Translations under genes and position numbers: made by a program
In this document: piece by piece, positions 7,849-15,893 of the stretch
How the letters are laid out: each line of letters opens with the position of its first letter
Position numbering within the stretch: the stretch's first letter is position 1
Origin: a virus
Reading direction: 5' to 3' (one strand)
DNA: 28,887 bases
IMG/VR virus record: IMGVR_UViG_3300030085_004759
Span: 1-28,887 of that record
The notes under the pieces: model-generated
Seen by the model: the letters and a program-made list of their open reading frames with translations, nothing else
Databases searched by the model: none
Told to the model about the DNA's origin: nothing

Positions 7849-8657
7849 AATATTCCTTTATCCATCAGTATCTCTATTGCTTTGCCATTTTCAATCTCTT
7901 CAGGAGTGAATTGCTGGTATGCAAGGCTGTACAACCAAGGTTCTGGTCCTCCATAATAGGGATTCTCGATATCTGATAACTCAGTGTTGGCTACGTCTAC
8001 TGCGAAACTCTTTTGATCACAGAACACTGGTATACCTTCACATATTGCCTCAACTGCCGCTATGGAACAACTGGTCACTACACACCAGGCTTCTTTCAGA
8101 TCCTCGGATAGGGGTACCTTTGCCTCACTTGGTCCTGAAGTACCCCTTCCCCTAGGCTTGTGTCGAAGTCTGATAGGTCGGTCCGTATACCTTTTTATTT
8201 GTTCTATGGTCTCATCTGTCCATTTAGGTCTACCTAAGTATTCATTGATTCCTGTTGAGCTCGGACAAACTAAAACGTGCTTTCCAGCGAAGTTAGGTGC
8301 TTTTATCTTTATGTTAAACTTGTCAAACCTATCCGACTTACAATCTTTGATGTATGGAACATGTATTGCATTTTTGCAGATACGCCAGTAATGGTTGTCT
8401 GGCTTCAAATTATTATTATCAAATCTTCCAAAATAGGGCGTATCGGTAAACCAATAAGGATGATTCCTCGATTCCAATTTTTGTATCATTTCTCTGTTGT
8501 TGTTTACGAATCCCCAAAACATTGCATTCGGAAGTGGATCATTTGCCTTGATATTATCTAAGGTCTGATGTTGGTCCGGCCATGATTTCATTACTCCTTT
8601 GAAGACTTCCCAAGCCTTACTTTTCATATTATTAAACGGTACGTAAATTGTTAACAT
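7845..8657 (-). CDS. GT-B-like glycosyltransferase, paralogue family member A
   Basis: 270-residue soluble protein. Its C-terminal half matches three others in this island (12326-13141, 13131-14111, 16751-17620). Shared blocks in order are YTDRPIRLR, LKEAWCVVTSCS, EAICEGIPVF, then LSDIENPYY and a final LAYQQFTPEEIENG. The VVT-x-CS, E-A-x3-GIP pattern resembles the nucleotide-sugar-binding C-terminal domain of GT-B capsule-type transferases (KpsC/KpsS-like), where a small residue and Glu contact the donor. That assignment is inference; the family relation among the four proteins is directly visible. The start overlaps the SGNH gene by 26 bases and the stop overlaps the FkbM start. Confidence 0.68.
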   Translation of the reverse strand: MLTIYVPFNNMKSKAWEVFKGVMKSWPDQHQTLDNIKANDPLPNAMFWGFVNNNREMIQKLESRNHPYWFTDTPYFGRFDNNNLKPDNHYWRICKNAIHVPYIKDCKSDRFDKFNIKIKAPNFAGKHVLVCPSSTGINEYLGRPKWTDETIEQIKRYTDRPIRLRHKPRGRGTSGPSEAKVPLSEDLKEAWCVVTSCSIAAVEAICEGIPVFCDQKSFAVDVANTELSDIENPYYGGPEPWLYSLAYQQFTPEEIENGKAIEILMDKGIL

Positions 8658-9303
8658 TAATATAATCTTTTAGTTGCTGTGCCCATTGTTTGTGCCCATC
8701 TCCGGAAGGATGTGGATCATTGGGACTCACCACGAGACTTTTTTCTTGTATATACTCTAAGTGACTCTGCTCCGGAGAAAAAAAGCGTTTCATATCAATT
8801 GCATTGGAGAAAGTTTGAAAGTCCTTGATTTGCATATTCACAAAATTCGGCAAAGAATTATACATCACATATGGTATATGATGTAATTTAAAATAATTTT
8901 GTAAATCTAAAACATTATCCAGGTATTTCATTATCAAAGTGTTTTCAATATCCCAGCCTGTTTGCCTTTTGATAAAATCCGTTTGTTCAGTCAATTTCCA
9001 ACTACGCCAGGTCAAATCCATATTCGGTATCCTTCCCTTTTTCCAACCATCGTCTGTGATATAGTCATTTCTCATCATGCTAGACCATCCGATCAAAGCG
9101 AAAGTGTCTTTGTGCCCGTTCTGTTCGAACCATAATTTAGTCGTAAAACTAATACGTTCATTTCCTCGGCCTCCCATGGCAAGATTAGATTTTATATCCA
9201 TGTCCAGCAGAGATGCCAGTTCGATGCCGGCATGAGTGTTAACTCCGTCCTTGGGCCTAGGAGTCAAGAACGAACAACCATTAATGAACATATTGGTCAA
9301 CAT
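8632..9303 (-). CDS. SGNH/GDSL-type hydrolase-like protein
   Basis: 223-residue protein with the block pattern of SGNH hydrolases. Block I is FINGCSFLT (candidate nucleophile Ser11). Next comes a glycine/asparagine block NLAMGGRGNERI, and block V is DPHPSGDGHKQWA, with the Asp and His of the catalytic pair. In glycan clusters such enzymes usually add or remove O-acetyl groups. It is the first gene of the leftward block and starts directly at the divergent promoter gap. A second in-frame ATG at 9291 would shorten it by four residues. No signal peptide is visible, so it probably acts in the cytoplasm. Confidence 0.72.
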   Translation of the reverse strand: MLTNMFINGCSFLTPRPKDGVNTHAGIELASLLDMDIKSNLAMGGRGNERISFTTKLWFEQNGHKDTFALIGWSSMMRNDYITDDGWKKGRIPNMDLTWRSWKLTEQTDFIKRQTGWDIENTLIMKYLDNVLDLQNYFKLHHIPYVMYNSLPNFVNMQIKDFQTFSNAIDMKRFFSPEQSHLEYIQEKSLVVSPNDPHPSGDGHKQWAQQLKDYINVNNLRTV

Positions 9304-9341
9304 AATACAATAATTATAGTATACTTACTGGCAAAATACAA
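9293..9341. promoter_or_regulatory. Back-to-back sigma70-like promoters in a 40-bp divergent gap
   Basis: The gap 9304-9343 separates the leftward (SGNH) and rightward (GT61) blocks. On the minus strand, TTGTAT (9341-9336) is followed after 17 bases by a perfect TATAAT (9318-9313). On the plus strand, TTGGTC (9293-9298) is followed after 16 bases by TATAGT (9315-9320), with TATACT overlapping at 9320-9325. The two -10 elements overlap, so polymerase binding in the two directions should be mutually exclusive. The TATAGTATACT core resembles the TATAATATACT of the promoter at 18801-18828. Read from sequence only; transcription starts are not mapped. Confidence 0.6.
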
Positions 9342-9343
9342 TC

Positions 9344-10426
9344 ATGAAGAACATAGATTCAATCAAGTATTTCTTAGATAGATGGGAGACCGTAGACAAC
9401 AGTTACGATTACTCTGTACCTTACCATGAGGACATTGATCCCCACTTCACAAGTTTACCAACTTTTGTTGCAGAGTTTCACAACTGCAAAATTCACAGTG
9501 CGCCTGTGCTTACTACAATGGAAAACAAACTGATAACAAGTTACGTATGGGGACTGACTCATGAAAGCAAATTTAAACCTCATAAGTCACACAACCTTTG
9601 GAATGAATGGGGAGATAATGTTGAGATAGACATGTCTCCCGTTTCTCAAGAATTCCACGAACGGTACACTTATGTGTGGCTACCTATAGACGAAGCAAGT
9701 GTAAACAATCCATGGCACATTTGGATTGATGTGATTAGTAAATTTAGATTGATGGAGAAGAGATGGTCAACAAACTTTGCAAGGTATTGCTACATCCTGG
9801 CCAACGAAAGCAAGTACATGGAACGAGTAATCAAAGAGTTATTTCCTGATGTTAAGGTAGTTGTCATGCCAAAAAATAAAGTATGGCAATTCAAGCACCT
9901 GCTTGTGCCTAGTCTAAGCAACTCCAAAGACGGAGTAATCACGCCACATCTGGCACAATGGTTAAGACATTTCAAAGGACTAACAGGACTTAAAAGCGTT
10001 ACGCCACACAGGAAAATTATTGTGCTACGTCCAGGTGCTAAAACGAGAAAAATAAAAAACTCAGACGAACTGATTTTGGCCCTCAAAGGATGGGAGACAG
10101 TTGCTTTAGAGCAAATGACCATCAAAGAACAAATGAGGACTTTCGCAGAGGCCACACATATTGTTGCGGCTCATGGAGCAGGACTGGTCAACCTTTTATG
10201 GTGTAAGCCGGGAACTAAAGTTGTTGAGATTCAAGATCCAAAAATGATACATAAAAAAGTTTATCCTGTGCTGTCTCATCATTTAGATCTACATCACAAA
10301 TTATATTTGGCAAACACGGTACCTATACCGTTGGAAAAAAATAAAAAACCAAAAGGAATAAAAAGATTGTCTGACTTGATAGACTTTCAGGTCAATGTTG
10401 CAGACTTGGTCAAACACTTAGATTAA
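9344..10426 (+). CDS. GT61-family glycosyltransferase
   Basis: 360-residue protein of the DUF563/GT61 type, a GT-B-related family of glycan xylosyl-, arabinosyl- and GlcNAc-transferases. The signature is in the C-terminal half: KIIVLRPGAKTRKIKN, then VALEQMTIKEQM, then HIVAAHGAGLVNLLWC (AAHGAGL at residues 275-281), then KVVEI. This order is diagnostic. It heads the rightward block and lies 40 bp from the divergent SGNH gene. A-rich sequence and no clear Shine-Dalgarno precede the ATG. No signal anchor is visible, unlike eukaryotic members. Donor sugar is unknown. Confidence 0.85.
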   Translation: MKNIDSIKYFLDRWETVDNSYDYSVPYHEDIDPHFTSLPTFVAEFHNCKIHSAPVLTTMENKLITSYVWGLTHESKFKPHKSHNLWNEWGDNVEIDMSPVSQEFHERYTYVWLPIDEASVNNPWHIWIDVISKFRLMEKRWSTNFARYCYILANESKYMERVIKELFPDVKVVVMPKNKVWQFKHLLVPSLSNSKDGVITPHLAQWLRHFKGLTGLKSVTPHRKIIVLRPGAKTRKIKNSDELILALKGWETVALEQMTIKEQMRTFAEATHIVAAHGAGLVNLLWCKPGTKVVEIQDPKMIHKKVYPVLSHHLDLHHKLYLANTVPIPLEKNKKPKGIKRLSDLIDFQVNVADLVKHLD

Positions 10427-10435
10427 ATATTGAGA

Positions 10436-11335
10436 ATGAAAATAAAAGTAATTACATCTTACAAACCAGGATGCTGGAATGAATATGCCAAGAAGGGGAT
10501 CGAGTCAATGGCTGAACAGTTTCCAAAAGAGATTGATTTGGTTGTGTATGCTGAAGAACCAAAACCAGAATGCAAGTACGATAGGATAAAGTGGATTGAC
10601 CTTAACACCGCAGAGCCTGAACTTACTGCCTTCAAGCAAAGGCATAAGGACGATCCAGTAGCCAATGGAAAATTACAAACAAAGGTTAATGGCGTGCGAA
10701 GAGTTCCAGAACTACAAACGCTCGGAGGCTCGGATAAGAACAAGGAATCTTTTTTATGGAACGCAGTGCGTTTTTCTAATAAAGTTTTTTGTGTTGTTAA
10801 TGGACTACGGAATTCAAAAGGGTACGACTATGTGGTCTGGATAGATGCTGACACCTTTTCATTCCGGCCTGTGCCATTTAGTTTCTTTGAAAATTTATTA
10901 CCAAAAGATACAATGGTCACTTACCTTGGTAGAGAAAATCCAACGTTGGGAGATGGCGGCAAATACCCAGAGTGTGGCTTTGTTGGTTATAATTGCAACC
11001 ATCCAGAAATTCAGAATTTTATAAATGACTGGGAACAACTATATGTGACCGATGATGTTTTTAAAATTCTAGAATGGCATGACAGTTACGTTTTTTGGCA
11101 CCTTACAAAAATATATAGGAAAGAGAAAAATGTCAAAGTAAATGATATTGGTTATTGGAAAGGTGTGAAAGGACACCATGTGTTCGTGAACAGCGAACTG
11201 GGTCTGTACATGGACCACATGAAAGGTAATCGTAAAACAAGAGGCACAAGTGTCAAAAATGATCTAAGGCACAATCCAAAAGCCAAAGTTACTGTTCATG
11301 AAATAGATTACTGGAAAAAAGTACCACCGGCCTAA
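10436..11335 (+). CDS. DxD glycosyltransferase-like protein, tandem paralogue 1
   Basis: 299-residue GT-A-like protein beginning MKIKVITSYKPG, with DxD motif Asp137-Ala-Asp139 in VVWIDADTFSF. Other blocks are DDPVANG, WNAVRF, YLGRE, ECGFVGYN, and a C-terminal KGVKGHHVFVN followed by GLYMDHMKG. The same blocks in the same order occur in 15894-16754, so the two are paralogues. I chose the ATG at 10436 over a TTG six bases upstream because it aligns with the paralogue's start. The ATG is preceded by TTAAATA (10423-10429), which includes the GT61 stop codon; no Shine-Dalgarno is seen. The family probably transfers a sugar using a metal-bound nucleotide donor. Confidence 0.75.
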   Translation: MKIKVITSYKPGCWNEYAKKGIESMAEQFPKEIDLVVYAEEPKPECKYDRIKWIDLNTAEPELTAFKQRHKDDPVANGKLQTKVNGVRRVPELQTLGGSDKNKESFLWNAVRFSNKVFCVVNGLRNSKGYDYVVWIDADTFSFRPVPFSFFENLLPKDTMVTYLGRENPTLGDGGKYPECGFVGYNCNHPEIQNFINDWEQLYVTDDVFKILEWHDSYVFWHLTKIYRKEKNVKVNDIGYWKGVKGHHVFVNSELGLYMDHMKGNRKTRGTSVKNDLRHNPKAKVTVHEIDYWKKVPPA

Positions 11336-11355
11336 ACAAACATAATTACATTAAA

Positions 11356-12339
11356 ATGAAAAAAATTGCATTTGTAACTGGGATGACAGGACAAGACGGT
11401 CCTTACCTAGCAAAACATTTATTAGAAAAAGACTATAAAGTTTATGGTTTGGTAAAAAGATATAGCAATCCAAATCTGTCAAACCTAAACTACTTAGGAA
11501 TAGAAAATGATGTTGAACTTATCACAGGAGACATCACTGATGATGCCAACATGAATCATTTGGTAAGAACAATTAAGCCAAACGAATTTTACAATTTAGC
11601 CGCACAGAGTTTCGTAGGTGCGAGTTGGGAACTAAACAAACAGACCACAGAAGTGAATGCCATGGGCGTGTTAAATGTTCTCAATGCCATAGTCAATCAA
11701 AATCCAATTACAAGATTTTATCAGGCAAGTACTAGTGAACTCTATGGCAATTCAAATGTAGAGGGAGTGCAGGATGAGAACACACCGTTACATCCTCGTT
11801 CACCTTATGGAGTATCTAAATTATATGCCTATTGGATGACAATAAATTTTAGAGAAAGTTATAGTATACACGCTTCAAATGGAATACTTTTTAATCATGA
11901 ATCTCCGATTAGAGGTAAAGAATTTGTTACAAGGAAAATCACAGACGGCGTGGCACGGATTAAACTAGGACTTTCAAAAAAACTTACACTAGGAAACTTA
12001 GACGCAAAGAGGGATTGGGGTTTTGCTGGAGACTATGTTGAAGCGATGTACACCATGGTGCAACAACAAGATCCAGGAGACTATGTGATATGCACAGGCG
12101 TGCAACATTCTATAAGAGAATTACTCACCCATGCTTTTAGGACAGCAGGAATTGACGACTGGGAGCAATATGTTGAGTCAGATCCTCGTTACAAACGTCC
12201 AGCAGAAGTACACGCACTGCATGGTTCATACGCAAAAGCAAAACAGAAATTAGGGTGGGAACCTAAAACCGAGTTCAAAGACATGATTGCTTTGATGGTT
12301 AACGAAGATATAAAGAGATTGTCCCATGATATACGTTAG
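11356..12339 (+). CDS. gmd: GDP-mannose 4,6-dehydratase
   Basis: Converts GDP-D-mannose to GDP-4-keto-6-deoxy-D-mannose, the branch point for GDP-fucose, GDP-rhamnose and GDP-perosamine. The 327-residue protein has the NADP-binding TGMTGQDG (glycines 9, 12 and 15). It has the family stretch AAQSFVGASWE and the catalytic set in ASTSELYG (Thr126, Glu128) plus Tyr151/Lys155 (YGVSKLYAYW). NHESP and LGNLDAKRDWGFAGDYVEAM complete the signature. All catalytic residues are present and the length is close to cellular Gmd. No obvious GDP-fucose synthase or PLP aminotransferase lies in the window, so the next step must come from the host, from elsewhere in the phage, or from the epimerase at 6198-7202. 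It overlaps the next gene by 14 bases. Confidence 0.94.
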   Translation: MKKIAFVTGMTGQDGPYLAKHLLEKDYKVYGLVKRYSNPNLSNLNYLGIENDVELITGDITDDANMNHLVRTIKPNEFYNLAAQSFVGASWELNKQTTEVNAMGVLNVLNAIVNQNPITRFYQASTSELYGNSNVEGVQDENTPLHPRSPYGVSKLYAYWMTINFRESYSIHASNGILFNHESPIRGKEFVTRKITDGVARIKLGLSKKLTLGNLDAKRDWGFAGDYVEAMYTMVQQQDPGDYVICTGVQHSIRELLTHAFRTAGIDDWEQYVESDPRYKRPAEVHALHGSYAKAKQKLGWEPKTEFKDMIALMVNEDIKRLSHDIR

Positions 12340-13141
12340 TGCCACTAACAGGAAACTTACTGAAAAATATGTTGACTGGGCAGTTCGAGGCTTACCTAAT
12401 GCTAAAAAACTTGCCCCTACTGAGATAATCAAACAAAAAGATTGTACCAAAGCAGTAATGTTTGGTGTGCTACGTGGAACGCACCTCGTGTACAACTGGG
12501 CAAAAAAGAATAAAATCGATTTCTATTATATGGATCGTCCGTACTGGGGAGAAACAAGAAACGCACCTTTCTTTAGCAAAATAGTCAAAAACAATCATCT
12601 GAAGAATTGGTTTGAACACAGGCCAGACGATAGATTCAAAAAAACATTTCCATGGCCTATAAATCCATGGAAAAAAGATGGAAAGAACATAATAGTATGC
12701 CCACCGTCGAATGCGATGAAAGAATTTTTTGGTGTGCATGATTGGCTAGACAAAACAGTATCAACCCTACAGGCCAACACAGATCGTCCGATAATAATCA
12801 AAAACAAAGGATACAATCCTATCATGGGGTATGACAAGGATGGGGGAATGATAGTGACGGGTAAAGACGACAGTGCACCAAGCGGACCTATTGATTGGAG
12901 TGAGGCATTTGCTATCGTGACTTTCAATTCAAATATTACCCTAGAGGCCACAACAAGAGGCATACCTTGTTTTACAGATAAACATAATGCATGTGCACCT
13001 ATATCAGAAACAGACTTCAGCAAAATTGAAACACCAAAATATGCTGACAGAGAACCGTTGTATCATTCAATGGCCTATGGACAGTTCACAGCAGACGAAA
13101 TTAAAAATGGATACGCATGGAGAATACTAGATGAAAGTTGA
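12326..13141 (+). CDS. GT-B-like glycosyltransferase, paralogue family member B
   Basis: 271-residue member of the four-protein family. Matching blocks are NTDRPIIIK, then WSEAFAIVTFNSNITLEA, then RGIPCF, then FSKIETPKYADREPLYHSMA and QFTADEIKNGYAWRIL. It is closest in plan to member A (7845-8657): both begin with a short IYV strand and have a TDRPI-centred middle. The N-terminal segment contains FYYMDRPYWGETR, matching the YWFTDTPYFGR of member A, so the similarity extends beyond the C-terminal domain. Overlaps with gmd (14 bases) and with the next paralogue (11 bases) show translational coupling. Sugar transfer is inferred from fold-like pattern and context. Confidence 0.65.
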   Translation: MIYVSATNRKLTEKYVDWAVRGLPNAKKLAPTEIIKQKDCTKAVMFGVLRGTHLVYNWAKKNKIDFYYMDRPYWGETRNAPFFSKIVKNNHLKNWFEHRPDDRFKKTFPWPINPWKKDGKNIIVCPPSNAMKEFFGVHDWLDKTVSTLQANTDRPIIIKNKGYNPIMGYDKDGGMIVTGKDDSAPSGPIDWSEAFAIVTFNSNITLEATTRGIPCFTDKHNACAPISETDFSKIETPKYADREPLYHSMAYGQFTADEIKNGYAWRILDES

Positions 13142-14111
13142 AATATTTAGAAGGACAGTAAAAGACAGACGTAGGGGAGCAAGTTGGGACTTACTACAAT
13201 ACATGGCAGAAGGAGTGAAGGCATGCGGAGACGATCCTGTTATTGTCAACGAAAACATGACCGGTCCTTGGCAAAAAGACGAAATGGAACCAACAGCGCC
13301 GATAGGTTGCATGTTTGGATATGGTGGGACAAATCAAAGACATCACACCAAAGGGAGAAGGTTAGACCTTGTTGAACGGGCCAAAAAGAAAGGCATATAC
13401 ATTATCACATTCGACGGTGGATTGCTTTCTAGTTTTGGGAATGTGCATGGGCCAAATCATCATTGGAGAGTATCATTATACTCGCCCATGAACAACGGAA
13501 ACTTTCTCAGCGACAACTCACCCGCAGACAGATGGGAAGCGGCAAAAGCCAGATGGAATGTGAAAAGCGAACCATGGAGGAAATCCAACCAGACAGATCC
13601 AATAATGTTTGTGCTTCAACCAAAAGACAACTGGAGCATGAACGAACTTGATCCAATAGATTGGTTCAAAGGTGTGTATGACAAACTGAGACCAGCGACA
13701 GATAGGAAGTTTATTGTGAGGCCACATCCTAATCATGTGGTTGCAATAGAAAACAGATTAAATGAATTTCCGGACGATGTCGAGGTGCATATTGGACAAA
13801 AATATTTCCAAGGTGATGAAAAAAAATATTATAGGTTTCATTTTCAGGAAGCAATTAGTAACTGCCATGCTGTGGTTACACACAATTCCACTGCAAGTGT
13901 AGATTCATGTGTTAGAGGTATCCCAACTTTTGTTACTTCGGATCTTGCATTATGTTGGCCTGTCGCCAACACAAATTTAAATGACATAGAGACTCCGAAG
14001 TACCCAGATAGGCAACAATGGCTGTATGACTTAGGTTACAAGTTATGGAGTGAAAAAGAAATAAGAGATGGTACCGTATTCAAAAGATTCAAAACAAAGT
14101 TAGGACTTTAA
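13131..14111 (+). CDS. GT-B-like glycosyltransferase, paralogue family member C
   Basis: 326 residues, the longest of the four-protein family. The shared C-terminal blocks are ATDRKFIVRPHPN, AISNCHAVVTHNSTASVDS, VRGIPTFV, LNDIETPKYPDRQQWLYDLGY and WSEKEIRDG. The RPHPN element, also present as RPHPR in member D, is common near the active site of capsule-type GT-B enzymes. The N-terminal half is different from members A and B and includes a GYGG segment and a histidine-rich stretch NQRHHTKGRR. It abuts member B, giving two adjacent family genes. The asparagine synthetase gene follows after one base. Confidence 0.66.
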   Translation: MKVEIFRRTVKDRRRGASWDLLQYMAEGVKACGDDPVIVNENMTGPWQKDEMEPTAPIGCMFGYGGTNQRHHTKGRRLDLVERAKKKGIYIITFDGGLLSSFGNVHGPNHHWRVSLYSPMNNGNFLSDNSPADRWEAAKARWNVKSEPWRKSNQTDPIMFVLQPKDNWSMNELDPIDWFKGVYDKLRPATDRKFIVRPHPNHVVAIENRLNEFPDDVEVHIGQKYFQGDEKKYYRFHFQEAISNCHAVVTHNSTASVDSCVRGIPTFVTSDLALCWPVANTNLNDIETPKYPDRQQWLYDLGYKLWSEKEIRDGTVFKRFKTKLGL

Positions 14112-14112
14112 G

Positions 14113-15879
14113 ATGTGTGGAATATACGGAATAACCACGGGTGATCAAAAATTCATAAACGATTACATGCATACTTGTAATCATAGAGGACCCGACGGTG
14201 CACATAAAATTGAAGTAGTAAACAAAAAGTCAGGCAACACTGTAACCCTAGGGCATAATCTTTTAAGTATAATGTCTGAACCAGGTAAATCGCAACAACC
14301 TTGGCTTACTCCAAAACACAATTATCTAGTTTACAATGGTGAAATATTCAATTACTACGAACTCAAAGACAAATATAAAGACTTTGTAGACACAACAGGT
14401 TGCGACACAGAATTACTTGCCTGGGGGTTGGACAAATTTGGGTTGTCATTCATTGATGAAATAGATTCTATGCATGGCTTCGCTTACTACGAAGTCAGTA
14501 AAGACAAACTGACCTTAAGCAGAGACCATGCAGGCATTAAGCCAGTCTACTATGCACAAATAAAAGAAGGATTGGTATTTGGTTCTGAGATAAAGGGAAT
14601 GTTAGATAAAGTTCCTGGAAGTAGAAAAATGGATAACCTTGCTGTTAGTTTTATGGCGAGGACAGGAATTAATGCCCTGCGTAATACTTTCTTCACAGGC
14701 ATAAAAAAATTGTTGGCCGGAGAAACAATAGTGTATGATATCGCAAAAAGGCAAATTGTAAAAACACATAGGGTGCATATCAAATCCACTAATACTAAAA
14801 CATTTGACCCTGAAGAATTTAGGACCATGGTTAAAAAGACTGTAGAAATGTGTTCAATAGGACGAAGGAAGATCGGGGTGTTCTTGAGCGGTGGACTGGA
14901 CTCAAGTGTTGTTGCATACGAACTCAAACAGATTAAGGGAGAGGCAAACACATTCACCAATAGAATGAATCCCAATGTACATGTAGACGAGGACTACAAC
15001 AGTGATGCGAATTGTGCCATGGCTCTTGCTTCAAAACAAGACTTTAACCACACGGAAGTTATAATCACTCCAGAAGCCTACATGGACAGTTGGGAAGACA
15101 GTGTGTATTACATGGAACAGCCTGTTTACAATCCAAGCATGTCTATGTATTGTTTCACTAATAAGTTTTTGGCTGACAAGGAAATAATTGTAACTCTAGC
15201 CGGCGACATGGGTGATGAAATATTAGCCGGCTATCCAAAATACTGGAAGATGAGAAACCCACAATGGTTGAAAAAACAAATAGGAAAAACAAAAATGGAG
15301 AGTTGGGATGATGTACTACTGATGTGGCTGAATAGAATAAAACGTCCTTTGAACCTGACAGATAATCCTATCAGTGATGAAATACTTTTACAAGAATTCA
15401 AAAAATGCTATCCTGGAGATTTATGGAACCCAAATGATCCCATAGGTTCTCACATGGCCTTAGACTGCGTAGCACAGGTACCTGAAGAAATGTTCAGTAG
15501 GAATGACAAATACGGCATGGCCTACAGCATGGAGGGACGATTTCCGTTAGCCACTAAGACATTCATGAGGTATTGCATGAGCATACACACAAATGAAAAA
15601 TTAGGTCCAAATAAGTCAGACACAAAAATTCTAATTAAAAATGCATACAAAGGAATACTGCCAAAAGTAATCTTGAATAAAACAAAAACAGGCTGGACAG
15701 TTCCTGTCGGGCATTGGCTGACAACCAACACGAGTGCCAAGTTATCAGACTTCTACCAGGCCAGAACAGGAAGCAATTCAGGATTGAATGTTACAAAAGC
15801 AAGTCAGAAGGCCGGTAAGGCTCTTGTCCCGGCGTGGATAGTAAGTGATTGGATCAAAAAATACAACATGACAAGGTAA
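14113..15879 (+). CDS. asnB: Glutamine-dependent asparagine synthetase-like amidotransferase
   Basis: 588 residues, two domains. The N-terminal Ntn glutaminase starts MCGIYG, so Cys2 becomes the nucleophile after removal of Met, and has HNLLSI, NHRGPDG and VYNGEIFN. The C-terminal synthetase domain has the ATP-pyrophosphatase loop SGGLDSS starting at residue 259, LAGDMGDEILAGY, and the late KTKTGWTVPVGHW. All key residues look intact. Cellular AsnB makes asparagine from aspartate. Homologues in surface-polysaccharide clusters amidate uronic acids, which fits the position between glycosyltransferase genes. Both roles remain possible. Start at 14113 is fixed by Cys2. Confidence 0.9.
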   Translation: MCGIYGITTGDQKFINDYMHTCNHRGPDGAHKIEVVNKKSGNTVTLGHNLLSIMSEPGKSQQPWLTPKHNYLVYNGEIFNYYELKDKYKDFVDTTGCDTELLAWGLDKFGLSFIDEIDSMHGFAYYEVSKDKLTLSRDHAGIKPVYYAQIKEGLVFGSEIKGMLDKVPGSRKMDNLAVSFMARTGINALRNTFFTGIKKLLAGETIVYDIAKRQIVKTHRVHIKSTNTKTFDPEEFRTMVKKTVEMCSIGRRKIGVFLSGGLDSSVVAYELKQIKGEANTFTNRMNPNVHVDEDYNSDANCAMALASKQDFNHTEVIITPEAYMDSWEDSVYYMEQPVYNPSMSMYCFTNKFLADKEIIVTLAGDMGDEILAGYPKYWKMRNPQWLKKQIGKTKMESWDDVLLMWLNRIKRPLNLTDNPISDEILLQEFKKCYPGDLWNPNDPIGSHMALDCVAQVPEEMFSRNDKYGMAYSMEGRFPLATKTFMRYCMSIHTNEKLGPNKSDTKILIKNAYKGILPKVILNKTKTGWTVPVGHWLTTNTSAKLSDFYQARTGSNSGLNVTKASQKAGKALVPAWIVSDWIKKYNMTR

Positions 15880-15893
15880 AGTAAATATTCACT

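Noticed and set aside
12595-13023. 142-residue antisense frame in the GT-B-like member B
   Set aside because: Shadow frame; the plus-strand protein shares conserved blocks with three paralogues.
14550-14975. 141-residue antisense frame within asnB
   Set aside because: Lies wholly inside a well-conserved enzyme gene; translation has no recognisable motif.
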